A stretch of 33,666 nt of DNA from contig VBPC01000269.1 in assembly GCA_005887895.1 (NCBI GenBank), positions 1 to 33,666 of the forward strand, in the 5' to 3' direction. Source of the DNA: Candidatus Rokuibacteriota bacterium (lineage in GTDB: Bacteria > Methylomirabilota > Methylomirabilia > Rokubacteriales > CSP1-6). The notes under the pieces are model-generated. The model saw only the letters and a program-made list of their open reading frames with translations. It was not told the origin of the DNA and did not search any database. The position numbers and the translations under genes are program-made. Shown piece by piece: positions 1 to 7,793 of the stretch (position 1 is its first letter; every line of letters starts with the position of its first letter).

Positions 1-580
1 CGTCGCGCAGCGCCGCGATGTCGGGGACGAGGCCGACGATGAAGAACACCGTGCTGATCGACAGGTACGTCGAGATCGCGAACACGTCCCACACCAGCGG
101 CGACTTGAAGTTCGGCCACAGGTAGCGCTGGTTCGGGTACGGCAACAGGAAGTAGGCGAACCACATGCGGCCGGCGTGGATCATCGGGAACAGGCCGGCG
201 GTCAGCACCGCGAAGATCGTCATCGCCTCGGCCGCCCGGTAGATCGACGTCCGCCACCGCGCGCGGAAGAGGTAGAGCACGGCCGAGATCAGCGTGCCGG
301 CGTGGCCGATGCCGATCCAGAACACGAACGTGGTGATGTACATCGCCCACATCTGCGGGGTGCGCTTGCCGGCGGCGCCCATGCCCATCCAGATCTGGTA
401 GGTCCAGGCCAGGATCCCGCAGGTGAGGATCAGCCCGACCACGCACATCCAGCCGAAGTAGAGGTTGCCCGGCGTCCGCAGCGTCGCCAGGACGTCACGG
501 TTGACGTCGGCGAACGTCGGCTCGGCGATGGCGGCGCCGCCGGCGATCGGTCGCGGCGGGGACACGGGCTCGGGGCTCAT
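1..580 (-). CDS. actC: ActC, NrfD-like quinol-binding membrane subunit of alternative complex III (partial, 3' end off window)
   Basis: About 193 N-terminal residues are visible; the gene runs off the left edge. ActC is an integral membrane NrfD/PsrC-family protein that binds quinol in alternative complex III, the complex that replaces bc1. The translation has a soluble N-terminus, then four hydrophobic segments: from NLYFGWMCVVGLILTCGILAW, MWAMYITTFVFWIGIGH, AAEAMTIFAVLTAGLFPMIH and WDVFAISTYLSISTVFFIVG. The GIGHAGTLISAVLYLFRARW stretch followed by RAAEAMTIFA is characteristic of ActC. The start ATG (578-580) overlaps the actB stop TGA (577-579) as ATGA, so the two are translationally coupled. 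Remaining act genes and a terminal oxidase would be expected further left. The family call is firm; ActC rather than another NrfD protein rests on this motif plus the actA-actB context. Confidence 0.93.
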   Translation of the reverse strand, partial: MSPEPVSPPRPIAGGAAIAEPTFADVNRDVLATLRTPGNLYFGWMCVVGLILTCGILAWTYQIWMGMGAAGKRTPQMWAMYITTFVFWIGIGHAGTLISAVLYLFRARWRTSIYRAAEAMTIFAVLTAGLFPMIHAGRMWFAYFLLPYPNQRYLWPNFKSPLVWDVFAISTYLSISTVFFIVGLVPDIAALRD

Positions 581-3507
581 GCCTGCGGCCTCCCGGCGCG
601 CGGGGCCGGCCCGGACGCCTCGCGCACGACCTTCTTCAGATAGGTGACGCTCGGGCGGGTGCCGATCTCGTCGAGCACGTGATAGGCGCGCGGGGCGTGC
701 GACAGCTTCGCCACCTGGCTCGTCTCGTCCTTGAGATTGCCGAACGTGATGGCCTGCGTAGGGCAGGTCTGCTGGCAGGCGGTCACGATGTCGCCGTCGC
801 GCACCGCGCGCTTCTCGTCGCGGTGGGCGTGGTCCTTGCCGGCGACGATGCGCTGGATGCACATCGTGCACTTCTCCATGATTCCGAGCTGCCGCACGGT
901 GACGTCGGGGTTGAGCTGAACGTCGAGCGGCTCCGGGAACTGGTAGTTCCACCAGTTGAACCGCCGCACGTGGTACGGGCAGTTGTTGCCACAATATCGA
1001 GTCCCGACACACCGGTTATAGACCTGACCATTCAGCCCTTCGTCGGTGTGATACGCGGCAAAGACCGGACACACCGGCTCGCACGGCGCGACTTCACAAT
1101 GCTGGCAGAACATCGGCAGGAACGTGTTGTGCGGATGGCCGGGCTCGCCGTCGGCCCACCGCTCGACGCGCAGCCAGTGCACCTGACGGCCGTAGGCCGC
1201 CTCCGCCTTGCCGACCACCGGCACGTTGTTCTCGGCCTGGCAGGCCACCGCGCACGCCTGGCACCCGATGCACGCGTCGGTGTCCACCGTCATGCCCCAG
1301 CGATAGCCCTTGTACTCGTGCTCGCTGTACATCGTGGGATGACGCTCCTCGTGCCGGCCGCCGGCCAGCGCCTCCTGGCGGGCGGTGGCGAGGTCGACGT
1401 GCTGCACCAGCTCCCGCTCGTCCTGATCGTGCGTGGCCTGCAGCACCGCCAGCGGGCGGCGGGCGCCGGTCCTGGCCAGCGTGACCTTCACCGAGAGGAA
1501 GGCCGGGGCGCCCGAGGTCGCATCGGCGGCGGCCGGCAGCAGCGCCATCGGGTTCGTCACGTCGGCGGTCGGCTGGACGTACTTGAGCCGCACGTGATAG
1601 GGCGCGTAGCGATGCCCGATCGGAATCGCCACCGCGCCCGGATGGATCGTCGGCGACAGGTACGCCGGCACCTCGATGGCCCCGTGCGGCGAGGCCACCC
1701 GGACCACGTCGCCCTGGCGGATGCCGAGCTTGCCCGCGCTCTCGGTGTTGATCTCGACCCAGGCGTCCCAGACGGCCTGGGTCATCGTGTCGGGCATTTC
1801 CTGGAGCCAGCTCCGGCTGGCGCTGCGACCGTCGTAGAAGCGGAACGAGGGATACGCCAGCAGGGCGAAGCCGTCGCCGCCGGCGAGCTTGGCGGCGGCG
1901 GGATCGACCCGCTCGACCCTCGCCGTCACGCCCGCCGCCGCCACCTCGCGCCAGGTCCCGCCCTGGCTCAGCGCGGCGTTCCACTGCCCGGCCTTGACCA
2001 CGGAGTCCCACGTCGTCTTGAGGTATTGCTCGACGGTGCTCCACGGCAGCGGCCCCTTGCCCTCCTCGGTGCCGAGCGCGGTGCGGCCGACGGCCAGCAG
2101 CACGTCGCCCATCGGGCGGGCGTCGCGGATCGGCTTCATCGTCGGCTGCAAGAGCCCGACGATGCCCTCCTGCGGGGAGTAGTCGCCCCACGACTCGAGC
2201 CAGTGCGTGTCGGGCAGGACGAGGTGCGCGAGCGCGGTCGTCTCGTCGGGCAGCGTGGCGAAGCTGATGACGAAGGGGACCTTGCGAATGGCGTCGGCGA
2301 CCTTGAGCCCGCCCGGCAGCGTGAAGGCCGGGTTGACGGAGTTGCCGAGGACGAGCACCTCGATCTCGCCGGCCGCCATCGCCTGCACGAGCCTGGCCAC
2401 CTCGGCGTACGGCGTCACCTTGCCGTAGGCGTGATCCGGACCGAACCGCACCGTCTTGCCGAGATTGCCGGCCGCCGCGTTGAGCAGGTTGACCGCGATC
2501 TGCAGCTGGGTCGCGTGACTGCCGGTGACCGCGACCCCGCCACCGACGGCCAGGCCCGGCTTGGCGCCGGCGAACGTGCGGGCGACCTGCTCGAGCGTCT
2601 CGAGCGGCACGCCGCTGTCCTCGGCGACCTTCTTCGGATCCACCGCCGCCACCGCGTCGGCGAAGCGGCGGTCGGCGCCGCCCTGTTCGACCAGCAGCTT
2701 GAGGATCGCCAGCGCCACCGCCGTCTCGGTGCCGGGCGCGTTGCGCACCCATTCGTCGGCGTTGGAGGCGGTCAGCGACTGACGGGGCTCGACGTGGATG
2801 AACCGGCCGGCCTTGCCGTCGCGGAACGTGTGCATGCGCGCGAAGCCGCGCGCGTGACGGACGTTCGACATCCAGGTCTCGAGGAAGTCGGCGCCGAACG
2901 AGAGGACGACCTCGGCGTCCTCGAAGGCGTGGTACGGCACGGCGTCGCGGCCGAACGTCGCCCGGTTCGCGGCGCGGATCGCCTCGTAGCCGAACGGCTC
3001 CAGCGTGACTCGCGGTCGCCCGCCCAGGGCCTGGGTCCAGCGGTCGAGGAGGCTGCCGAGGCTGCCGCTCTCGAGCTGGGTCACGACGGCCAGCGCCTTG
3101 CCCTTGCCCTTCACGCCGCCGAGCTTCTCGGCGAACGTCTTCAGCGCGTCGTCCCAGCCGACCGGCTTCAGCACGTCGCCCTCGCGGCGCTGCGGCGATG
3201 CGAACCGGTCGGGATGATAGAGCCCCTGCAGCGCGGCATGGCCGCGCGCGCACAGCGCGCCCTGGCTCACTGGATGGTCCGGGTTTCCCTCCAGCTTCAC
3301 CACGCGCCCCTCGCGATTGCGGGCCAGCACGCCGCAACCGGCCGGACACTCGCGGCACACGGTCGCGAACAAGGCGGCGACGCCCGGCACGAGCTGCTCG
3401 TTCGGGACGACCAGCGGCAGGATCTGCTCGGTCGCCTGCTGGCAGCCGGCCGCCGCGGCGGTGGCCCCGGTGGTCGCGACGATCTTGAAGAAATCGCGTC
3501 GGTTCAT
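577..3507 (-). CDS. actB: ActB, molybdopterin-oxidoreductase-like/iron-sulfur fusion subunit of alternative complex III
   Basis: 976 aa. ActB is the peripheral periplasmic subunit that passes electrons through Fe-S clusters; its large domain resembles a molybdopterin oxidoreductase but normally holds no molybdenum cofactor. The protein starts MNRRDFFKIVATTG, a twin-arginine signal, followed by AAAAGC, a possible lipobox with Cys22. CRECPAGC (Cys51, 54, 58) opens the large domain. From about residue 725 a NrfC/FdhB-like domain carries four cysteine groups: CIGCQACAVAC, CQHCEVAPCEPVCP, CVGTRYCGNNCP and CTMCIQ...CQQTCP. This one-chain fusion is diagnostic of ActB. I chose the ATG at 3507 because GAGAGAG lies just upstream and the TAT signal begins there; an open frame continues to 3639 without a signal. 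It lies 55 bp after actA and overlaps actC by ATGA. Confidence 0.95.
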   Translation of the reverse strand: MNRRDFFKIVATTGATAAAAGCQQATEQILPLVVPNEQLVPGVAALFATVCRECPAGCGVLARNREGRVVKLEGNPDHPVSQGALCARGHAALQGLYHPDRFASPQRREGDVLKPVGWDDALKTFAEKLGGVKGKGKALAVVTQLESGSLGSLLDRWTQALGGRPRVTLEPFGYEAIRAANRATFGRDAVPYHAFEDAEVVLSFGADFLETWMSNVRHARGFARMHTFRDGKAGRFIHVEPRQSLTASNADEWVRNAPGTETAVALAILKLLVEQGGADRRFADAVAAVDPKKVAEDSGVPLETLEQVARTFAGAKPGLAVGGGVAVTGSHATQLQIAVNLLNAAAGNLGKTVRFGPDHAYGKVTPYAEVARLVQAMAAGEIEVLVLGNSVNPAFTLPGGLKVADAIRKVPFVISFATLPDETTALAHLVLPDTHWLESWGDYSPQEGIVGLLQPTMKPIRDARPMGDVLLAVGRTALGTEEGKGPLPWSTVEQYLKTTWDSVVKAGQWNAALSQGGTWREVAAAGVTARVERVDPAAAKLAGGDGFALLAYPSFRFYDGRSASRSWLQEMPDTMTQAVWDAWVEINTESAGKLGIRQGDVVRVASPHGAIEVPAYLSPTIHPGAVAIPIGHRYAPYHVRLKYVQPTADVTNPMALLPAAADATSGAPAFLSVKVTLARTGARRPLAVLQATHDQDERELVQHVDLATARQEALAGGRHEERHPTMYSEHEYKGYRWGMTVDTDACIGCQACAVACQAENNVPVVGKAEAAYGRQVHWLRVERWADGEPGHPHNTFLPMFCQHCEVAPCEPVCPVFAAYHTDEGLNGQVYNRCVGTRYCGNNCPYHVRRFNWWNYQFPEPLDVQLNPDVTVRQLGIMEKCTMCIQRIVAGKDHAHRDEKRAVRDGDIVTACQQTCPTQAITFGNLKDETSQVAKLSHAPRAYHVLDEIGTRPSVTYLKKVVREASGPAPRAGRPQA

Positions 3508-3562
3508 TGGATCTCTCTCAGGCTCGCCTCGTCGCTGCGAAGCGATTCGGCTTGCACTGCCA

Positions 3563-4150
3563 TCAGTGATGACAGGTGACGCAGTCGAGCGGCGCCTGGG
3601 TCTTGCGCGTCGCGTTCTGCTGTCGGTGGCATTCGACACACCAGCCCATGGTCAGGACCGGCGCCGAGGGCTTGAAGCCGACCAGGTTCAGCAGGTCGTT
3701 GGCGAGTGTGGGCCCGGGCGCGGCGGCGATGGTCGTCATGGTCTCGACGGCCCCGTGACACGTCTGGCAGCGGATCTCGGCCCGGATGTGCGCCTTGTGC
3801 GGGAAGTACGTGAACTCCGGCAGCTTGTACACGCGCGTCCACGGTACCGGCGTTTGCTTGCCGGCGTACTCGGCCAGCTTCTTGATCTCGGGCCGGTCGG
3901 CGGCGACGATCTTGTGACAGCCCATGCAGCGCTCCACCGACGGGATCCCGGCGTACTCCGAGCGGCGCGCGTCGGCGTGGCAGTACTGGCAGTCGATCTT
4001 GTACGTCTGCACGTGGACGCTGTGCGGAAAGTTGATCGGCTGCACGGAAGGCCTGGCGATGGCCGGCTGACGACTCCACGAGGACACTGCGAAGAACAGC
4101 AGCACGGCCAGCAGGACGACGGCCGCTGCCCCCACTCCGGCCTTCCTCAT
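3563..4150 (-). CDS. actA: ActA, pentaheme c-type cytochrome of alternative complex III
   Basis: 195 aa. ActA anchors to the membrane and relays electrons through c-type hemes in alternative complex III. The N-terminus is a hydrophobic signal/anchor (about residues 4-25). Five CxxCH heme sites are present: CQYCH (54-58), CMGCH (75-79), CQTCH (128-132), CVECH (171-175) and CVTCH (190-194); the last heme site is two residues from the C-terminus. Extra histidines (FPHSVH, FPHKAH) are likely axial ligands. Five hemes and this length match the ActA family. The ATG at 4150 follows GGAGGG at a rather long 13-nt spacing. It is the first gene of the act operon and has a candidate promoter at 4193-4222. 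Apparent frames on the other strand here are shadows. Confidence 0.95.
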   Translation of the reverse strand: MRKAGVGAAAVVLLAVLLFFAVSSWSRQPAIARPSVQPINFPHSVHVQTYKIDCQYCHADARRSEYAGIPSVERCMGCHKIVAADRPEIKKLAEYAGKQTPVPWTRVYKLPEFTYFPHKAHIRAEIRCQTCHGAVETMTTIAAAPGPTLANDLLNLVGFKPSAPVLTMGWCVECHRQQNATRKTQAPLDCVTCHH

Positions 4151-4192
4151 CGACGCTCGAGTGCCCTCCGGGAGTCTCGGAAATGCTCGCGA

Positions 4193-4222
4193 ACCATATC
4201 ACTTGGCCGTCGACGACGTCAA
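4193..4222 (-). promoter_or_regulatory. Candidate sigma-70-type promoter of the act operon
   Basis: On the minus strand, TTGACG (4222-4217) is separated by 18 bp from TATGGT (4198-4193). Transcription would start near 4186 and leave a leader of about 36 nt before actA. The -35 matches consensus at five of six positions and the -10 at four of six. It sits in an otherwise AT-richer patch between the hairpin repeat and actA. This is a prediction from sequence only. Confidence 0.55.
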
Positions 4223-4256
4223 CAGAACTCGTGGCAACCGCGAAGCAATTTCGAGG

Positions 4257-4317
4257 CGCGCTCCGGCTCCGCCGGGGCGCGACGAGCGTCGGGGGCCCGG
4301 GGCCATCCCGGGCCCCC
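4257..4317 (+). repeat. Double-hairpin dispersed repeat, copy A
   Basis: The first hairpin spans 4257-4281: CGCGC-T-CCGGC, loop TCC, then GCCGG-G-GCGCG. After GACGAGCGTC comes a second, perfect 11-bp hairpin, GGGGGCCCGGG (4291-4301), loop GCCAT, CCCGGGCCCCC (4307-4317). It lies 5 nt beyond the hemL stop codon and antisense to the surrounding genes. The architecture and the core GAGCGT..GGGGG..GGGGCCAT..CGGG.CCCCC are shared with the copies at 7275-7339 and 29301-29502. Stem bases differ between copies while pairing is kept. It could act as a 3' stabiliser or weak terminator for hemL, but no T-run follows. Confidence 0.8.
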
Positions 4318-4322
4318 CGTGT

Positions 4323-5597
4323 CTAGACCGTGAGGGCCTCCGCGGCGGCGCGGGCGGCGGTCTCGAGGTCGGCCTCCGAGTGAGCGAGGGAGACGAAGGC
4401 CGCCTCGAACTGCGAGGGCGCGAGATAGATGCCGCGCGCCAGCATCGCCTGGAAGAATCGCGCGTAGCGGGCGGTGTCGGCGCGCCGGGCGGAGGCATAA
4501 TCGGTCACGGGTCCCGCGCAGAAGAACGCGGTGAGCATGGAGCCGACGCGATTGACCGTCAACGGCACGCCCGCCTTCTGCGCGCCGTCGCGCAGCCCCT
4601 GCTCCAGCCGTGCGCCCAGCGTCTCGAGGCGCGCGTAGGCGCGGCGATCGGCCAGCGCGCGAATCGCCGCCAGCCCGGCGGCGACGGCCAGCGGGTTGCC
4701 CGACAGCGTGCCGGCCTGGTAGACGCCGCCGAGCGGCGAGACCTCGCTCATCACGGCGCGGCTGCCGCCGTAGGCGCCGACCGGCAGGCCGCCGCCGATG
4801 ATCTTGCCGAGGCACGTGAGATCGGCACTCACGCCGTAGCGCTCCTGGGCGCCGCCGTAGGCGACGCGGAATCCCGTGATGACCTCGTCGAAGATCAGCA
4901 GCGCGCCGTGGGCGCGGGTGACCTCGCGCAGCCCTTCGAGGAACCCCGGCGCCGGCGGCACCACGCCCATGTTGCCGGCCACCGGCTCGACGATGACGGC
5001 GGCGATACGCTCGCCCCGCCGGCGGAAGAGGTCGCGCACGGCCTCGAGGTCGTTGAAGGCGACGGTCAGCGTGAGCTCGGCCAGCGCGGCCGGCACCCCC
5101 TTGCTGTCGGGGATGCCGAACGTCGCGCCGCCCGAGCCGGCCTTCACCAGCAGGCTGTCGGCGTGGCCGTGGTAGCAGCCGTCGAACTTCACGAGGACGT
5201 CGCGGCCGGTCGCGCCGCGGGCCACGCGGATCGCGCTCATCGCGGCCTCGGTGCCCGAGCTCACGAGCCGGATCATCTCCATCGAGGGATAGGCCGCGGT
5301 GATCGCCTCCGCCATGTCGACCTCGAGGGCGGTCGGCGCGCCGTAGCTGGTGCCACGGCGGGCCGCCTCGGTGACCGCCTCCACGACAGCCGGGGCCGCG
5401 TGACCCAGGATCAGCGGGCCCCATGAGCCCACGAAGTCGATGTAGGCGCGGCCATCGACGTCGACCAGGCGCGAGCCCTCGGCGCGCGCGATGAACACCG
5501 GGGCGCCGCCGACCGCGCGGAACGCGCGCACGGGGCTGTTCACACCGCCGGGAATCATGCGGCTGGCGGCGTCGAGCAGGCGCTTGGACTCACTCAT
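4323..5597 (-). CDS. hemL: Glutamate-1-semialdehyde 2,1-aminomutase
   Basis: 424 aa, the usual family length. This PLP enzyme turns glutamate-1-semialdehyde into 5-aminolevulinate, the step after HemA in the C5 heme pathway. Visible landmarks are [12 protein letters not shown] near the N-terminus, the [12 protein letters not shown] cofactor region, FDEVITGFR, and the PLP lysine Lys265 in [14 protein letters not shown]. The ATG at 5597 has GGAG ten bases upstream and overlaps the JAMM peptidase gene by 8 bp, so it is read at the end of the Rrf2-cysK-cysO-peptidase cluster. It is separated from the other hem genes by that cysteine cluster, yet completes the same pathway. A hairpin repeat follows the stop directly. 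Confidence 0.97.
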   Translation of the reverse strand: MSESKRLLDAASRMIPGGVNSPVRAFRAVGGAPVFIARAEGSRLVDVDGRAYIDFVGSWGPLILGHAAPAVVEAVTEAARRGTSYGAPTALEVDMAEAITAAYPSMEMIRLVSSGTEAAMSAIRVARGATGRDVLVKFDGCYHGHADSLLVKAGSGGATFGIPDSKGVPAALAELTLTVAFNDLEAVRDLFRRRGERIAAVIVEPVAGNMGVVPPAPGFLEGLREVTRAHGALLIFDEVITGFRVAYGGAQERYGVSADLTCLGKIIGGGLPVGAYGGSRAVMSEVSPLGGVYQAGTLSGNPLAVAAGLAAIRALADRRAYARLETLGARLEQGLRDGAQKAGVPLTVNRVGSMLTAFFCAGPVTDYASARRADTARYARFFQAMLARGIYLAPSQFEAAFVSLAHSEADLETAARAAAEALTV

Positions 5598-6033
5598 GCG
5601 GAATCTCCACGAAGCTCCGGCCGTTCCACTGGAATGCCTTCATCTCGTCGAGCGCGCCCGCCACGACGGACGCCACGACGTAGACGGCGCTCGGGTACGC
5701 GGGCTCGCTGCCGACCAGCGCCTGGCGCCGGTCCGTCTCGGAGAAGTACGCTCCGGCGTCGACGTGCGAGTGGTAGATCACCGCCACGCCGAATCCCTCG
5801 CGCTCGAGGTCGCCGATGCGCAGCAGGTCCTTGGGATCGATGTAGTAGGCGGTGCGCGCGTCGCGCGGGTGGCGCTGGGGGTCGCGCGCGTGCAGCTCGT
5901 TCTGGGCGTTGCGGCAGCGGAGCAGCCGGCGCTCGCCGCCCCGGGCCAGGATCACCCCGCATGCCTCGAACGGATACTCCTCGACCGCCTGCGACCGGAT
6001 CGCCTCGCGCTCCTCCGGCGTCAGGATCACCAT
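5590..6033 (-). CDS. JAMM/JAB-domain metallopeptidase, Mec-like (sulfur-carrier processing)
   Basis: 147 aa. The catalytic zinc motif is complete: Glu in PFEACGV (residue 23) and H-S-H-x7-S-x2-D in [15 protein letters not shown]. Single-domain bacterial JAMM proteins beside sulfur carriers cut after the carrier's Gly-Gly; in Mycobacterium, Mec releases cysteine from CysO-cysteine, and QbsD of Pseudomonas trims two residues from QbsE. The gene follows a CysO-like carrier and cysK, so a role in carrier-dependent cysteine synthesis is a strong inference. The ATG (6031-6033) lies inside the last codons of the carrier gene (GGC GGC CAA TGG TGA), a 7-bp overlap. It overlaps hemL downstream by 8 bp. 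Confidence 0.88.
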   Translation of the reverse strand: MVILTPEEREAIRSQAVEEYPFEACGVILARGGERRLLRCRNAQNELHARDPQRHPRDARTAYYIDPKDLLRIGDLEREGFGVAVIYHSHVDAGAYFSETDRRQALVGSEPAYPSAVYVVASVVAGALDEMKAFQWNGRSFVEIPHE

Positions 6034-6305
6034 TGGCCGCCGGCGAGCGCCGGGATGATCGCGACCTCGTCGCCGTCCTCGAGCGCCGTGCCGAGGCCGT
6101 CGAGGCTGTCGATCGGCTCGTTGTTGACGTAGATCGCCACGTGGGCATGGACGGCGCCGCGGTCGTTGCGCACGAGGCCCTTGAGCCCGCCGTACGCCCG
6201 CTCCAGCTCCTCGAGCAGCGCACGGACGTCGGGAGCGCTCACCTCGACGCGGTCGCGATTCGCCGTCGCCCGGCGGAACGGTGTGGGGATGTACACGGTC
6301 GCCAT
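6027..6305 (-). CDS. cysO: CysO-like ubiquitin-fold sulfur carrier with C-terminal GGQW
   Basis: 92 aa, MoaD/ThiS family. It opens MATVYIPTPFR and ends IYVNNEPIDSLDGLGTALED followed by [15 protein letters not shown], closely resembling what I recall of mycobacterial CysO (IYVNDE..., ILPAVAGG). Sulfur carriers are thiocarboxylated on a terminal Gly-Gly and donate sulfur to a cysteine synthase. Here two residues, Gln-Trp, follow the Gly-Gly, so the carrier needs trimming before activation; the neighbouring JAMM peptidase is the obvious candidate. GGAGAG lies about 8 bases before the ATG. It starts 25 bp after cysK. A MoaD role in molybdopterin synthesis is less likely because no other moa gene is nearby. 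Confidence 0.85.
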   Translation of the reverse strand: MATVYIPTPFRRATANRDRVEVSAPDVRALLEELERAYGGLKGLVRNDRGAVHAHVAIYVNNEPIDSLDGLGTALEDGDEVAIIPALAGGQW

Positions 6306-6330
6306 GGGCGTCGCTCTCCAGGGACTCCGG

Positions 6331-7245
6331 TCAACCGAGACTCAGGTAGCGCTCGCCGGTGTCGGGCAGGACGGTGACGACCGTCTGCCGCGGCGTCAGC
6401 TCGGCGGCGACCAGGCAGGCCGCGAACACGGCGGCCCCGGAGGAGATGCCGGCCAGGAGGCCCTCCTCGCGGCTGAGCCGCCGTGACCACGCGGTGGCGT
6501 CCTCGTCGCGGACCGGGACGATGCGATCGATGACGCTGCGATTCAGCACGCCCGGCACGAACGAGGCGCCGATGCCCTGGATGCCGTGCGGCCGGAACGG
6601 CCCGCCCGACAGCACCGCCGACTTCGCCGGTTCCACGGCGACGACGCGCACGCCCGGCAGTTTTTCCTTGAGCACCTCGCCCACCCCGGTGATCGTACCG
6701 CCGGTGCCCACGCCCGCCACGAAGGCGTCGAGCCGGCCGTCGGTGGCATCGAGGATCTCCAGCGCCGTCGTGCGCCGGTGGATCTCGGGATTCGCGGGAT
6801 TCTGGAACTGCTGCGGCATGAAGTACTCGGGGTGCTCGCGACAGAGCTCCTGGGCCGCGAAGACCGCGCCGCTCATCCCCTCGATGGCCGGGGTGAGGTG
6901 GATCTCGGCGCCGAAGCGCGAAAACAACCGCTGCCGCTCGACACTGTAGTCCTCCGGCATGGTGAGGATCAGCCGGTAGCCCTTGACGGCCGCCACCATG
7001 GCGAGCCCGACGCCGGTGTTGCCGCTGGTCGGCTCGACGATGGTGGCGCCGGGCTTCAGCACCCCCCGCCGCTCGGCGTCGTCGATCATCGCCGCCGCGA
7101 TGCGGTCCTTCACGCTGGCGCCCGGATTGCGCGACTCGATCTTGGCCAGCACGCCGGCGCCTGCCGAATCCGGCAACCGCCGCAACCGCACCAGCGGCGT
7201 CCCGCCGATGAGATCGAGCACAGTCTCCGCAATCTTGCCGTTCAT
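6331..7245 (-). CDS. cysK: Cysteine synthase (CysK/CysM family, PLP-dependent)
   Basis: 304 aa. It makes cysteine from an activated serine and a sulfide donor. PLP lysine Lys46 lies in NPGASVKDR; EPTSGNTGVGLA, QQFQNPANPEIH, VGTGGTITG and GIQGIGASFVPGVL are classical CysK signatures, and the C-terminus ends DTGERYLSLG. These favour an O-acetylserine enzyme, although the following cysO and JAMM genes suggest that sulfur may come from a thiocarboxylated carrier, as in mycobacterial CysM. Whether O-acetylserine or O-phosphoserine is used cannot be settled by eye. GGGGAGAGG stands just before the ATG. A Rrf2 regulator gene and a hairpin repeat lie upstream. Confidence 0.94.
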   Translation of the reverse strand: MNGKIAETVLDLIGGTPLVRLRRLPDSAGAGVLAKIESRNPGASVKDRIAAAMIDDAERRGVLKPGATIVEPTSGNTGVGLAMVAAVKGYRLILTMPEDYSVERQRLFSRFGAEIHLTPAIEGMSGAVFAAQELCREHPEYFMPQQFQNPANPEIHRRTTALEILDATDGRLDAFVAGVGTGGTITGVGEVLKEKLPGVRVVAVEPAKSAVLSGGPFRPHGIQGIGASFVPGVLNRSVIDRIVPVRDEDATAWSRRLSREEGLLAGISSGAAVFAACLVAAELTPRQTVVTVLPDTGERYLSLG

Positions 7246-7262
7246 CCCTCTCCCCTAAGCCT

Positions 7263-7348
7263 ATCCATTACCGAGGAGCGCCACGGCTCCGCCGGGCGCT
7301 CCGAGCGTCTGGGGGTTTGGGGGCCATGTCGGGGCCCCCCATCCATTA
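7263..7348 (+). repeat. Double-hairpin dispersed repeat, copy B, with 8-bp flanking direct repeats
   Basis: The core spans 7275-7339. Hairpin 1 is GGAGCGCC (7275-7282), a bulged A, CGGC, loop TCC, GCCG, GGCGCTCC (7295-7302). Hairpin 2 is GGGGGCC (7319-7325), loop ATGTCGG, GGCCCCC (7333-7339). The octamer ATCCATTA occurs on both sides (7263-7270 and 7341-7348), like a target-site duplication; the right copy contains the stop codon of the Rrf2 gene. The element fills the 97-bp gap between that gene and cysK and lies antisense to them. The flanking repeats suggest insertion of a small non-autonomous mobile element, but an 8-bp match could be chance. Confidence 0.82.
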
Positions 7349-7783
7349 GATGTGGTACATCGGCCGGGCGGATCGGCGCTTCTCCTCGGCGCGGGCCACG
7401 AGGTCGCCGAGCGTCCAGCGATCGACGACGCCGGCCACCGCCTCGCCGATCTCGTTCCACAGCTCGCCGAGGTCGGTGCCGCCGCCGTTGCGCCGGCCGT
7501 GGGCGCCGCTCTCGAACGGCGCGCTGCCGCCCTCCACCGCTCTCAGGATTGCGCCCACCGTGATCTCGTCCGGTCCCTTGGTCAGGTGATAGCCGCCGGT
7601 GGAGCCGCGCTTGGACGTCAGCAGGTCGGCCCGCTTGAGGGCCAGCAGCACCTGCTCGAGATAGCGCTGGGGGATCGCCTGGCGCGCGGCGATCTCCTGG
7701 ATGGGCACCAGCGTACGGCCGCGATGCATGGCGAGATCCAGCATCGCCTTGATCGCGTATTCGCCCTTGGCCGAGATGCGCAT
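7346..7783 (-). CDS. Rrf2-family transcriptional regulator, CymR-like (no cysteines)
   Basis: 145 aa. The N-terminal winged helix-turn-helix is typical: MRISAKGEYAIKAMLDLA, then IQEIAARQAIPQRYLEQVL and the wing KRGSTGGYHLTKGP. Rrf2 members such as IscR and NsrR hold an Fe-S cluster on three cysteines after this domain; here the region (SGAHGRRNGGGTDLG) has none and the whole protein lacks Cys. Cysteine-free Rrf2 proteins include CymR, which represses cysteine genes in Bacillus and is controlled by binding CysK. The next gene is cysK, so control of cysteine supply is a reasonable inference. It begins 10 bp after hemB, so it may also be co-transcribed with the heme genes. Confidence 0.9.
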   Translation of the reverse strand: MRISAKGEYAIKAMLDLAMHRGRTLVPIQEIAARQAIPQRYLEQVLLALKRADLLTSKRGSTGGYHLTKGPDEITVGAILRAVEGGSAPFESGAHGRRNGGGTDLGELWNEIGEAVAGVVDRWTLGDLVARAEEKRRSARPMYHI

Positions 7784-7793
7784 CGCCCTGCCC

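Noticed and set aside
679..3579. Very long open frame on the plus strand opposite actB (similar ones at 15562-18117 and 29680-32490)
   Set aside because: These are shadows of real minus-strand genes. Stops are rare in GC-rich DNA, and the translations are Arg/His/Ala/Gly-rich without any family motif.
577..3639. actB starting at 3639 (1020 aa)
   Set aside because: The extra 44 residues overlap the end of actA and would bury the TAT signal; ATG 3507 with GAGAGAG is preferred.
4291..4317. Hairpin after hemL as an intrinsic terminator
   Set aside because: The stem is strong, but no T-run follows on either strand; it is better described as part of the dispersed repeat.
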